In this document: positions 47,145-58,379 of the stretch, one piece after another | How the letters are laid out: each line of letters begins with the position of its first letter | Position numbering within the stretch: position 1 is the first letter of the stretch | Source of the DNA: Chiridota heheva | Taxonomy: Eukaryota > Echinodermata > Holothuroidea > Apodida > Chiridotidae | Length of the DNA: 64,000 bases | Direction of reading: 5' to 3' | NCBI GenBank assembly: GCA_020152595.1 | Contig: JAIGNY010002754.1 | Coordinates: forward strand, 840,001 to 904,000 | Made by a program: the position numbers and the translations under genes | Notes under the pieces: model-generated | Databases searched by the model: none | What the model was told of the DNA's origin: nothing | The model's input: the letters and a program-made list of their open reading frames with translations, nothing else

Positions 47145-48785
47145 TACATGCCTGGCATTGTAGGTTGTCGGGCTCCGGCTTCCCCCACTTGGCATAAGCT
47201 TGTTTAATACATGCCTGGCGTCGTAGGTTGTCGGGATCGGGTTCCCCCCATACTTCGCATAAGCTTGTTTTAATACATGCCTGGCGTCGTAGGTTGTCGG
47301 CTTTGGCTACCCCCGACTTGGCATAAGCTTGTTTAATACATGCCTGGCGTTGTAGGTTGTCCCCCTCCCGACTTGGCATAAACTTGTTTAATACATGCCT
47401 GGCGTCGTAGGTTGTCGGCGGGCTCCGGCTTCTCCCCACTTGGCATAAGCTTGTTTATTACATGCCTGGCGTCGTGAGGTTGTCGGGATCGGGTTCCCCC
47501 TCCATACTTGGCATAAGCTTGTTTAATACATGCCTGGCGTCGTAGGTTGTCGGGCTCTGGCTCCCCCGACTTGGCATAAGCTTGTTTAATACATGCCTGG
47601 CGTTGTAGGTTGTCCCTCCCCGACTTGGCATAAGCTTGTTTAATACATGCCTGGCGTTGTAGGTTGTCGGGCTCCGGCTTCCCAGCACTTGGCATAAGCT
47701 TGTTTTATACATGTCTGGCGTCGTAAGTTGTCGGGCCCGGCTCCCCCCCTCCCCACTTGGCATAAGCTCGTTTAATACATGCCTGGCGTCGTAGGTTGTC
47801 CCTCCCCGACTTGGCATAAGCTTGTTTAATACATGCCTGCCGTCGTAGGTTGTCGGCGGGCTCCGGCTTCTCCCCACTTGGCATAAGCTTGTTTATTACA
47901 TGCCTGGCGTCGTAGGTTGTCGGGATCCGGGTTCCCCATACTTGGCATAAGCTTGTTTAATACATGCCTGGCGTCGTAGGTTGTCGGGCTCTGGCTCCCC
48001 GACTTGGCATAAGCTTGTTTAATACATGCCTGGCGTTGTAGGTTGTCCCCCGACTTGGCATAAGCTTGTTTTAATACATGCCTGGCGTTGTAGGTTGTCG
48101 GGCCCGGCTTCCCCCCACTTGGCATAAGCTCGTTTAATACATGCCTGGCGTCGTAGGTTGTCGGACTTCGGCTCCCCACTTGGCATAAGCTTGTTTTATA
48201 CTTGCCTGTCGTCGTAGGTCGTCGGCCCGGCTCCCTCCCCACCTGGCATAAGCTTGTTTAATACATGCCTGGCGTCGTAGGTTGTCGAGCTCCGGCTTCC
48301 CCACACTTGGCATAAGCTTGTTTAATACATGCCTGGCGTCGTAGGTTGTCGGGCTCCGGCTTCCCCGACTTGGCATAAGCTTGTTTAATACATGCCTGGC
48401 GTCGTAGGTTGTCGGGCTCCGGCTTCCCCCCACCTGGCATAAGCTTGTTTAATACATGCCTGGCGTCGTAGGTTGTCGAGCTCCGGCTTCCCCACACTTG
48501 GCATAAGCTTGTTTAATACATGCCTGGCGTCGTAGGTTGTCGGGCGCTGGCTTCCCCACCTGGCATAAGCTTGTTTAATACATGCCTGGCGTCGTAGGTT
48601 GTCGGGCTCCGGCTTCCCCCGCACTTGGCATAAGCTTGTTTAATACATGCCTGGCGCGTGAGGTTGTCGGGCTCCGGCTTCCCCTAACCCCTTCCCCTCC
48701 CCCACACTTGACAAAAGCTTGTTTTATACATGCCTGGCGTCGTAGGTTGTCGGGCTCCGGCTTCCCCCCACTTGGCATTAGCTTG
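47145..48785. repeat. Minisatellite, about 62-bp CpG-containing unit, about 26 copies
   Basis: Units contain GGCATAAGCTTGTTTAATAC, ATGCCTGGCGTCGTAGGTTG and TCGGGCTCCGGCTTCCCC; length varies (short copies lack the CGGGCTCC part). Each unit has a HindIII site and several CpGs, and an inverted pair GGCAT...ATGCC. Minus-strand open frames repeat NLRRQACIKQAYAK-like text and are artefacts. Confidence 0.96.
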
Positions 48786-49254
48786 CTAAGAAATTGGTTG
48801 CATCGATTGGTGGTGCTCAATGTGAAGCACCTTTGGGTGGACCACATAACTAGCCATCCTTTCCTTTGAGCTGTTGGGCAACTTGCCTTAGGGATGGCAG
48901 GGGATATTCCCCAAAAAGATTTGCTAATCATTCTATTTAAAAAAATGAAAAATGTAAAACTGCTTGAATAATATACGTAATAATGTTATAACTCTTTTTA
49001 AATGTAATTTCAAAAAAACATTACATTTTTAATGTAATCTCCGTATTGTGCCCTTTCGGTTTACTAAAACTAAAATCTTTTACAGTGGCCCATGGAACTG
49101 ATGATGAACGGAACAATAATTTATGTCAAATAAACCATACAATTAAGTGCATAGAGGTGGAACGTAATTAAAAGGAGTAGGGATTGGCTTGATTAGAAGA
49201 TCATGAAAGAACAACACAATTATTTCTATAACAAAATTAAGACAAACAATTTAA
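48786..49254. other. Intergenic, no feature recognised
   Basis: Unique, mainly AT-rich. Ends with TTAA that forms the left target site of the next element. Confidence 0.4.
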
Positions 49255-49510
49255 AGGAAAGGTATCGTTCCTTAAATATATTTAGAAGTGAGCGCTACTG
49301 CGCTGGCAACGTCACTTCCGGTTTTCAATTTTCCCTATTGGTTGCAAAAATATGCCATGTTATTATTGATCACACATCTGTGGACCAATAATAAGAGCCT
49401 ACATGTGGTATCGATAACATCACAGATTTCTCACATTCAGGAAAATTGAAAATCGGAATTAGCGTTACCAGTATGGCATCGTTCACTTCTAAAATATGGG
49501 AACCTTTTCT
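49255..49510. mobile_element. MITE with long inverted ends and TTAA target, 256 bp
   Basis: TTAA flanks both ends (49251-49254 and 49511-49514). The left arm AGGAAAGG...TTAGAAGTGA...TTTTCAATTTTCC pairs over roughly 80 bp with the right arm, whose reverse complement reads AGAAAAGG...TTAGAAGTGA...TTTTCAATTTTCC. No coding capacity. TTAA suggests piggyBac- or Kolobok-type mobilisation; it may belong with the TTAA element at 21.2 kb, but the termini differ. Confidence 0.75.
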
Positions 49511-49514
49511 TTAA

Positions 49515-50994
49515 AAAATGGATTGAGATGCATTATGCTTGTTTGTTATTTCACATGTAAATCTTTGATGAAATAGGCTACATTTATTCATAATGAGCAA
49601 AAGAGGTTTCAAGGTGCAGAAAAATTGTCATATATGCTTTTGACAAAAATGGTGAAAAGCTTTCCATTTTATTTAAGCAATTTTCTTATTTGACTCATTT
49701 TAGCATATCTTTTAGGCACGGTTTCATTTTACGACAAAAGTATGTTTCTAAATTCCAAATGAGGTTAGTATTTTTAACTTGTTGTCTGTCCATCTGGGAT
49801 ACCTTGATATAATTACAGAGTGTATATTACCCATGTGGTCTACATCACAAAATTTGTAAGATAAATTAAAGGATTAGTTCAGTGGTCAGGTAATTCCGTC
49901 TTATATGAAAGAGGACTTTAAAAGAAACAAAATGGTGAAGATAGTTTTGCAAAATGCTGAGAATGCCGTTGAAAATACTGAAATATTAAATAATTTATTG
50001 ATATAATTAACAGTGCAAATACCGATAGTCTTTGAAATATATTTCACCGGAGATGCGTGTACATCATGTGCAATTGATTCCATCTGGAATATTTTCAGCA
50101 ATTAAAATAAAATAATGATTAATGTGCAGTGTTTCTGACTGTATTTGTTAGGTATTCTAAAAGGCTTGTGGAATGAGGCAGATTATCAAAAAGCTTGGGG
50201 ATCTTAGTTCTACACCAATCAAAATCTTTTATCTCAAATTTACCATGTTCTCATAATTTTAGTATAAAACATTCCTGATTGTTCAATTTGTTTTGAGAAG
50301 TCTGCCTTCTACCAGCAGGGACCGAGTGAGTTAGACAGGAATAATGGCTGTCTTTGCTAGGAAGTATACTTCATCCCCTTCACAACGCTTTTTCAGAGCA
50401 AACAGTATTTAAATCTTTCATACTGTCAATACTTGTCTTACTATTTAACTGGCAATTTTCGTATTTTTGTTGGCTAAAAGCAGTTTACTTCTCATAAAAG
50501 GGAAAAATTCATAGAACTCCAGGAGACTTTCCCATTGGAATCCAGGGAAGTACACTTCAGGCCCCTCCAGCAACAATTTGTATAAATAAAAATGTTTCAT
50601 CATTCATAAGATAATTAACAAGATATCTCTTACTAAGCTGGTATCTTCCTTTTTGTTGTTAAATTTCCTCATAGGAAGGATATTTACATACTTTTTTTTG
50701 TTTTTTTTGGGGGAAGGAGGGGGAATATTACCAAAATACCAGGAGAAAGAAACTTCTTTCTCCTGGTGCCCTTTTGAAAGTTGATGGCGGACCAGGCAGA
50801 AGCTGCCTTTTTGAAAGTGTAGGAAGGACCATCTGGAGGCGCCCTTTTAAAACTTATATGAAAGTATTTTAGGTCATTCTTGAAGCTTAAATACAAATAG
50901 AAATCCACTCATTCACATATAACACATAATACATAGAAGTCGCTACGTGCATGTAGTATTTATTTGACACAATTAAAGCATGTCATTTTACCAG
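49515..50994. other. Intergenic, no feature recognised
   Basis: AT-rich unique sequence. A splice-acceptor-like site at 50151 is followed by a short open frame (see rejected items). A G-rich patch with an inverted pair (GGAGAAAGAAACTTC and GAAACTTCTTTCTCC) lies at 50740-50766. Confidence 0.4.
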
Positions 50995-51046
50995 GGACAC
51001 TGACACTGAGGGCCATGGTGGGAGAAGGCATGCTCTCAAAAAATTT
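50995..51046 (+). CDS. Orphan candidate exon, 52 nt
   Basis: The acceptor ends CATTTTACCAG; the donor is GTAAGC at 51047. In one frame it reads DTDTEGHGGRRHALKKF and ends in phase 0, which suits the candidate exon at 51469. No homology recognised; no upstream exon found. Confidence 0.22.
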
Positions 51047-51468
51047 GTAAGCAGCAATTTTTAAAAGAAGCCTTGCCCTATGGATAATTGTCAATATTGG
51101 TTCTGGCTTCCCAATCTCAAACCTATACGTGGGATTTGCCTACAGAAAGTGTGGGAAAGTCAAAAGTGTGTGTGTGTGGGTGTGTCGGAGGGAGAAGGGG
51201 GTTACAAAATCACTTTAAAATAAAACACATCACCATACAAAAGTATCCATTTGGACAAAAAGTTAGGGTGGGGAAAGTGCCCCCTGCTTCCCTTAAAATC
51301 CCGCCTATGTTTAAACCATAGAAGTAGAAACCATGGGGCTAGGAGGCAAGATTCCTTCACTTTTCCAAGAAGCGCCTAAACATTTAACTAGCTACCAACA
51401 TGGCACCCCAAAATATATGTTGAGCTACTACATCATTGATGTTCTAATTTTGTCATTTGCTACCTTAG

Positions 51469-51804
51469 ATTGAAGAAACTTCAAAGCTGCAAAAAACTTT
51501 ATCAAAGTTTGCAAATTTACTTAATTGCGAGAAGACAAGTCACTCATGCAAAGATAACGAGCAAGGGTCCACACAACAGATGATATTGTGCACTAGTGTA
51601 AACAAAGCGATACCTCCTTGTGTCTTCTCAGTTCCTGGTGTCAGCTGTAGGCAATTATTTACACAGAACATATTTTCAGATTTGACTGCAGATTTTCATG
51701 AAAATGATGAAAATGAAAATTGCTCTATTTCAGATATGCAAACAGTAAATGAAAAACTGAATACACCCCACGTGGAGATTTTCATGTTCTTCAAGACTAC
51801 CTAA
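51469..51804 (+). CDS. Orphan candidate terminal exon, 111 codons
   Basis: A good acceptor (TTGTCATTTGCTACCTTAG) is followed immediately by an open frame to a TAA at 51802-51804. It begins IEETSKLQKTLSKFANLLNC, has six more scattered cysteines and an acidic patch HENDENENC. AATAAA occurs about 200 bp downstream at 52009. Amino-acid composition looks more protein-like than the surrounding chance frames, but I recognise no domain. It is not part of the DISP3-like protein, which has its own stop at 45227. It could be the end of an unseen gene or chance. Confidence 0.3.
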   Translation: MEETSKLQKTLSKFANLLNCEKTSHSCKDNEQGSTQQMILCTSVNKAIPPCVFSVPGVSCRQLFTQNIFSDLTADFHENDENENCSISDMQTVNEKLNTPHVEIFMFFKTT

Positions 51805-52671
51805 TTTCAGAAGTTTCTGATCCTAAACCTCTGACTAGGTACATTTCCAAAATGTAAGATGAAAGTTAAAAGAAAGTTTCTATTTTATAACCTTAACTTT
51901 GTTGAGCTAAAAAAATATTTTATTTGTGGGGAGGGTCACCCATTGACCCCACCCCATCCCAAAAGTTACAAGCAGCCTCCACATGAATATTTGCATGAGA
52001 ATGGTGCAAATAAAATTATTGACATGTAGTCTGCAATCTCGGGTAATGCAAAACTGCTTCTTTTTATGTTTTTTTTTCAACACCATTTAAGCATTAGGAA
52101 TAATTTTTTTATGAAGATAGAAAACTGTGACTATTCATCAAATCTTTAACTGAAAAGTATATTTATCTACGAAGAGACAAACTAGTTTTTGTGCTTTCTG
52201 TGATGGAAAAGCAAAAGATATTTGCAGTTAATATGGTATTCAAAAAAATATTATGAGGTCTTTGTATAACCAACACACATCGATTGTCCCTTATATTTTA
52301 TTAACACTTTCTGCAAGTTTTCTTGTATTCTCTGGATTGTAAGTGATATGTGATCTAATGCTGTTTTGCTTTTAATCATTTGATCATACTACTGTTTTGA
52401 TAATTTGTATACTACAATGATCTTTGTAATCATAATTACATCATTATGGGCTGTAAATTAAAGGTTTTAAAGTAGCCTTGGAAGACCATACCTTATGGTC
52501 TAATTTCATACATGTTTTTATTTAAAATATGTGCAAACAGAATCAAGTGGACACATTTTGAATTAAAAGAGCATGGTAACATGTTAAACCTTTACGACCA
52601 ATGCTGAAACATTTGAAAAGGAAACCAGTTAAGAAATTGCCTTCATAAGCAAAATGCATTCACAGGATAGT
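51805..52671. other. Intergenic, AATAAA at 52009-52014
   Basis: AT-rich unique sequence. The AATAAA could serve the candidate exon at 51469. Nothing else recognised. Confidence 0.35.
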
Positions 52672-55495
52672 AGTTGGTCTAGTGACCCCACCCCTAGCAT
52701 TCACTCCTGTCATTTGTATATTAGTTGGTCTAGGGACCCCACCCCTAGCATTCACTCCTGTGAATTGTATAGTAGTTGGTCTAGGGACCCCACCCCTAGC
52801 ATTCACTCCTGTCATTTGTATAGTAGTTGGTCGAGGACCCCACCCTAGCATTCACTCCTGTCATTTGTATAGTAGTTGGTCTAGGGACCCCACCCCTAGC
52901 ATTCACTCCTGTCATTTGTATAGTAGTTGGTCTAGGGACCCCACCCCTAGCATTCACTCCTGTGATTTGTATAGTAGTTGGTCTAGGGACCCCACCCCTA
53001 GCATTCACTCCTGTCATTTGTATAGTAGTTGGTCGAGGGACCCCACCCCTAGCATTCACTCCTGTCATTTGTATAGTAGTTGGTCTAGGGACCCCACCCC
53101 TAGCATTCACTCCTGTCATTTGTATAGTAGTTGGTCTAGGGACCCCACCCCTAGCATTCACTCCTGTGATTTGTATAGTAGTTGGTCTAGGGACCCCACC
53201 CCTAGCATTCACTCCTGTCATTTGTATAGTAGTTGGTCGAGGACCCCACCCTAGCATTCACTCCTGTGATTTGTATAGTAGTTGGTCTAGGGACCCCACC
53301 CCAGCATTCACTCCTGTCATTTGTATAGTAGTTGGTCGAGGGACCCCACCCCTAGCATTCACTCCTGTCATTTGTATAGTAGTTGGTCGAGGGACCCCAC
53401 CCCTAGCATTCACTCCTGTCATTTGTATAGTAGTTGGTCTAGGGACCCCACCCCTAGCATTCACTCCTGTGATTTGTATAGTAGTTGGTCTAGTGACCCC
53501 ACCCCTAGCATTCACTCCTGTGATTTGTATAGTAGTTGGTCTAGGACCCCACCCCTAGCATTCACTCCTGTCATTTGTATAGTAGTTGGTCGAGGGACCC
53601 CACCCTAGCATTCACTCCTGTCATTTGTATAGTAGTTGGTCGAGGGACCCCACCCCTAGCATTCACTCCTGTCATTTGTATAGTAGTTGGTCTAGGACCC
53701 CACCCCAGCATTCACTCCTGTGATTTGTATAGTAGTTGGTCTAGGACCCCACCCCTAGCATTCACTCCTGTCATTTGTATAGTAGTTGGTCTAGGGACCC
53801 CACCCCTAGCATTCACTCCTGTAATTCGTATAGTAGTTGGTCTAGGGACCCCATCCCTAGCATTCACTCCTGTCATTTGTATAGTAGTTGGTCTAAGGAC
53901 CCAGCCCCTAGCATTCACTCCTGTGATTTGTATAGTAGTTGGCCTAGGGACCCCACCCCTAGCATTCACTCCTGTCGTTTGTATACTAGTTGGCCTAGGG
54001 ACCCCACCCCTAGCATTCACTCCTGTGATTTGTATAGTAGTTGGTCTAGGGACCCCACCCCTAGCATTCACTCCTGTCATTTGTATAGTAGTTGGTCTAG
54101 GGACCCCACCCCTAGCATTCACTCCTGTCATTTGTATAGTAGTTGGTCTAGGGACCCCACCCCTAGCATTCACTCCTGTCATTTGTATAGTAGTTGGTCT
54201 AGGGACCCCACCCTAGCATTCACTCCTGTGATTTGTATAGTAGTTGGTCTAGGACCCCACCCCTAGCATTCACTCCTGTGATTTGTATAGTAGTTGGCCT
54301 AGGACCCCACCCCTAGCATTCACTCCTGTCATTTGTATAGTAGTTGGCCTAGGGACCCAACCCCTAGCATTCACTCCTGTCATTTGTATAGTAGTTGGTC
54401 TAGGGACCCCACCCCTAGCATTCACTCCTGTCGTTTGTATACTAGTTGGTCTAGGGACCCCACCCCTAGCATTCACTCCTGTCATTTGTATAGTAGTTGG
54501 TCTAGGGATCCTACCCCTATCATTCACTCCTGTCATTTGTATAGTAGTTGGTCTAGGGACCCCACCCCTAGCATTCACTCCTGTCGTTTGTATACTAGTT
54601 GGTCTAGGACCCCACTAGCATTCACTCCTGTCATTTGTATAGTAGTTGGTCTAGGACCCTACCTCTAGCATTTACTCCTGTCATTTGTATAGTAGTTGGT
54701 CTAGGGATCCTACCCCTATCATTCACTCCTGTCATTTGTATAGTAGTTGGTCTAGGGACCCCACCCCTAGCATTCACTCCTGTCGTTTGTATACTAGTTG
54801 GTCTAGGGACCCCACCCCTAGCATTCACTCCTGTCATTTGTATAGTAGTTGGTCTAGGGACCCTACCTCTAGCATTTACTCCTGTCATTTGTATAGTAGT
54901 TGGTCTAGGGATCCTACCCCTATCATTCACTCCTGTCATTTGTATAGTAGTTGGTCTAGGGACCCCACCCCTAGCATTCACTCCTGTCGTTTGTATACTA
55001 GTTGGTCTAGGGACCCCACCCCTAGCATTCACTCCTGTCATTTGTATAGTAGTTGGTCTAGGGACCCTACCTCTAGCATTTACTCCTGTCATTTGTATAG
55101 TAGTTGGTCGAGGGACCCCACCCTAGCATTCACTCCTGTGATTTGTATAGTAGTTGGTCTAGGGATCCTACCCTATCATTCACTCCTGTCATTTGTATAG
55201 TAGTTGGTCTAGGGACCCTACCTCTAGCATTTACTCCTGTCATTTGTATAGTAGTTGGTCGAGGGACCCCACCCCTAGCATTCACTCCTGTCATTTGTAT
55301 AGTAGTTGGTCTAGGGACCCTACCTCTAGCATTTACTCCTGTCATTTGTATAGTAGTTGGTCGAGGGACCCCACCCCTAGCATTCACTCCTGTGATTTGT
55401 ATAGTAGTTGGTCTAGGGATCCTACCCCTATCATTCACTCCTGTCATTTGTATAGTAGTTGGTCTAGGGACCCCACCCCTAGCATTCACTGTGAT
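52672..55495. repeat. Minisatellite, 51-bp unit, about 56 copies (2.8 kb)
   Basis: Units contain TAGTAGTTGGTCTAGGGACC, CCACCCCTAGCATTCACTCC and TGTCATTTGTA. In the right-hand third a four-unit block recurs (marker GGGATCCTACCCCTATC near 54510, 54710, 54910, 55160 and 55420). A 51-bp unit is 17 codons, and one-base deletions (GGTCGAGGACC, CACCCTAGC) shift frames, producing many spurious 60-240-codon frames on both strands. Confidence 0.98.
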
Positions 55496-56277
55496 TTGTA
55501 TGTTATTATGGATGTTTTTGTGGATAGATGATTAGAGGGAGTATAGAGGGCTATTTCACTCTGTGTCACCCCAGGGTTCATGGGGATGTCACCTGTGGTG
55601 AGCCTAAGGGGGACTACAGGGACTTACCCTTAAAATAGCCCCCTCACAAAGGGAGAGAGTAGCAAACCATATGTTCAATATAGAAAGTGAAGAGGTGAAT
55701 ATCTAGCTCAACTTGGGTTTTTAGGGGGCACCAAAAAAGTGAAACCTAGATATAAAAGCATGTGGTTTCACCTCAGGATTTTAATTATGTTTTCAATCCA
55801 CTGGTAACTTGCAAGTGGCAACCAACTTTTGTGAAGTTATTTTCTTAAAAGGGAAGCGAAGTAGATGGTATAATAGGTGATGACCTTTCTTTATATTTTC
55901 ATTTTAAAACTTGCAGCAAAATTGCAATTAACCTCTCTGATTAAAGAAAAAAGCCCCACTCTCCATAGCAACGCGGTATCTAGGTGGGGCAAACCAACTT
56001 TAAATCCGCAATCATGCATTACATTGACAGTTGGATGTCCATGTGGCCTGCTGCAAACTTTGATCCATTTATGGCACTTTTCTGTATCTTGAGAGATTTT
56101 AGCGAAAGATATAAACAAAAATCTGTTTGCTAACCGTTCTGCGAGTAACAGGAATCAGATTTACAAAGCCCGCCGCTAGTAGCGGGCCGATAGGTGCAAG
56201 TTTTGTTCATCTTCTTGTCTTCACTTGGTATGTGTGTGCAGAAATTTATTTCATGCAGTATATTGCATTGACTGCAT
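55496..56277. other. Intergenic, no feature recognised
   Basis: Unique sequence with a small GC-rich hairpin at about 56167-56186 (GCCCGCCGCTAGTAGCGGGC). It resembles the hairpins at 59.8 and 60.1 kb in style but has a different sequence. Confidence 0.4.
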
Positions 56278-56415
56278 GATCGCGTGCCATTAACCAGCTG
56301 TACTGCACATAGGATTAACTAGCTGTACTGCACATAATTAACTAGCTGTACTGCGCATAGGATTAGGCTAGCTGTACTGTACATATAATTAACTAGCTGT
56401 ACTGCGCATAGGATT
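56278..56415. repeat. Tandem repeat, about 24-bp unit, 5-6 copies
   Basis: Units contain TAACTAGCTGTACTGCACAT with or without AGGAT. Confidence 0.88.
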
Positions 56416-56558
56416 TATGCAACACTTAGCTATGCAGATTTTGTTGATAGGCAAATTCGTGTTGTGATTGGATGAAAAAGCTGTCAGTCAACTAACTCAG
56501 TAAGATTAATTGTAAATCAGGACCAGTGTAGTGAGGAATCTTCTCATCATGATTGGTA

Positions 56559-56694
56559 CCTATTAGATTGGACCAATTGTCAATTTAAGTAATAGAGAGA
56601 TTACATAATACCTATTAGATTGGACCATGGAAGTAGAAGAGACTACTTCCATGATTGGACCAACTGTCAATTTAAGTAATAGAGAGATTACATA
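56559..56694. repeat. Local tandem duplication, empty and filled insertion site side by side
   Basis: A segment of about 49 bp (CCTATTAGATTGGACC, then GTCAATTTAAGTAATAGAGA, then GATTACATA) occurs uninterrupted at 56559-56607 and again from 56611, where it is split by the 28-bp insertion at 56626-56653 plus a repeated ATTGGAC. Confidence 0.9.
56626..56653. mobile_element. 28-bp inverted-repeat insertion with 7-bp target duplication
   Basis: The whole insertion is CATGGAAGTAG, a 6-bp centre AAGAGA, and CTACTTCCATG: two perfect 11-bp inverted arms. ATTGGAC flanks both sides (56619-56625 and 56654-56660). The neighbouring empty copy has ATTGGAC once. Read with the flanking C the duplication could be 8 bp. 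Confidence 0.8.
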
Positions 56695-56775
56695 AACAAC
56701 GGAAAGTAACTTTAATGGTAGGAAATTGCTACACAAATGTCCACTTGATTTTCATCAATGTTGGGTTCATATAAC

Positions 56776-56852
56776 CATGGAAGTAGAAGCGGCAATGCAG
56801 CTAGTTTTAAGAGATTGCGGCGCGTTGTGATTCCTTCTTTTTTACTTCCATG
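56776..56852. mobile_element. 77-bp MITE of the same family, 7-bp target duplication
   Basis: The ends CATGGAAGTA and TACTTCCATG are perfect inverted repeats identical to the arms of the 28-bp insertion. ATATAAC flanks both sides (56769-56775 and 56853-56859). The interior is unrelated and non-coding. Confidence 0.75.
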
Positions 56853-56859
56853 ATATAAC

Positions 56860-57278
56860 TGGTGTGCAGCTGTGCAAACTACTCAGCGTTGGGCAGAAGA
56901 GACTGGATGATCAGGTTAACACAATGAGTAACTTGTTCTCTATCTCAAATAAAAGTTCAATCCATCTTATGCACTAAAGAAGATTTATTACTTTGAATTA
57001 AGCTTAAAAACAAATAATTTTAGCTCTAAAATGTATTGCTAAATTATATGTAATTAGGTTTAAAATAGGTAGAGACACCTTTGAAATTGATCTTTCTATC
57101 CGCCTAAGAAGATGCAGTAACTTGTAACCCAATGAATCTGTAATTCTTGCCAGTTAACTCATTCTAACAAAAATAAATATTTGAAGTATGACATTCTGGA
57201 TCATTTTCTCTGTGTGTACTTGTTATGAATATGATTTTTGCTATTTAACTAATGTTACAGTGTTTCTTTATTTGCTAG
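56860..57278. other. Intergenic, no feature recognised
   Basis: AT-rich unique sequence. Confidence 0.4.
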
Positions 57279-57483
57279 TGGGGAAGAGGAAAAAGCTTTG
57301 GGAGGCAAAACTGGGAAATCTTTGACATCAAATTTTATATCATTATTGAACATTTTGGTGAAATTTGACAAACGAATTTTTAGAAATGATATTACTAGAG
57401 ATTTCCCAAACATTGAAGCAGATTTCCTGATTAGCAGCAACGTTTCATGTATACTGAATACAATGCAATATTTCCACATCTAG
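57279..57483 (+). CDS. Orphan candidate terminal exon, 67 codons
   Basis: The acceptor ends TGTTTCTTTATTTGCTAG. From the second base the frame reads GEEEKALGGKTGKSLTSNFI and continues open to a TAG at 57481-57483. No domain recognised, and no upstream exon ending in phase 2 was identified. Frames of this length also occur by chance here. Confidence 0.18.
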
Positions 57484-57562
57484 GTGACCCTTCCTACGAC
57501 TCTGGTGTTTGATATTCATACGTGATGCAACAGCAACTGAAGCAGCTCATCTTTTTACTGAA

Positions 57563-58010
57563 GCAAAGGAGGGTGAGGAGGGGGAGCATCATAATTTCTG
57601 AATCCAAGCTGACCTCCAATAAACTGAATATAGCAATGCAACTGAAGCAGCTCAAAAAAACAAATACTGGGGAGGGGGAACCAATAACAATTTTGAATCT
57701 GACTCTCCTTAAAACTTAATTTAAGAATAAGGGTGGAAAGGAGGGGGACCATAACAATTTCTAAATTCCAACTCCCCTAAACTAAATTTAGGAATGGGGC
57801 ATAACAATTTCTGAATCAAAGAAATTGGGGGAGGGACCATAACAATTTCTGAAACCAACTCCCCCTAAACTGAATTTAGCCTTGGGTGCATGGGACAATA
57901 ATAGTTTCTGAATCCAACTCCCTCTTAACTGAATTTAGCAAAGGGGGGAGGGGGGGGGACCATAACAATTACTGAATCCAAGCTGCCCCTCCCCGCCATT
58001 TTTGACAAAT
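57563..58010. repeat. Degenerate tandem repeats, about 60-75 bp, 6 copies
   Basis: Shared pieces are GGGGGACCATAACAATTTCT, GAATCCAACTCCCC and AAACTGAATTTAG. Strongly diverged copies. Confidence 0.75.
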
Positions 58011-58027
58011 TTAGGACAGTGTGAAGA

Positions 58028-58165
58028 AAAAAGTCTTGATATTTTGAGCAAAATGTCAGATATTTTGAGCAAATAATCAGAAAATTTGAGGGAAAAGTTG
58101 GATATTTTCAGCAAAAACTTCAGACATTTTGAGTAAAAGGCGGATATTTTGAGGAAATTGGCAAA
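58028..58165. repeat. Degenerate repeat, about 27-bp unit, 5 copies
   Basis: Units contain GATATTTTGAGCAAAA with variable spacers. Confidence 0.75.
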
Positions 58166-58379
58166 TACAACTCAACTGCTTTCGTCAGGATTACCAAAAT
58201 ACATACCTTAGGAAGTGCCACATTAGTCGAGTCAGAAATACGTCCCCAAAACTTCTTCCAAGATAAGGAAAACAACAAGAGAGATGAACACACTGGGTCA
58301 TATCATTCTACTTGATTTATTGTTCAATTATCTCAAAATAAGCTACTTTGTTAAAATTAGTCCTTCTTTATCAAAAAAT

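Noticed and set aside
45851-48931. Minus-strand frames such as LLPLPLAPTSCLYPWHPP and NLRRQACIKQAYAK repeats
   Set aside because: Frames of the 26-bp and 62-bp arrays.
50152-50206. Alternative last exon for the DISP3-like gene (reads ILKGLWNEADYQKAWGS then stop)
   Set aside because: The acceptor and phase would fit a GTAATT donor at 45208 in exon M, but the C terminus encoded at 45190-45224 already matches the known family end. Too short and unsupported.
52654-55535. Many overlapping 60-243-codon frames on both strands
   Set aside because: 51-bp (17-codon) units keep several frames open at once; one-base indels chop them up. No splice sites or domain.
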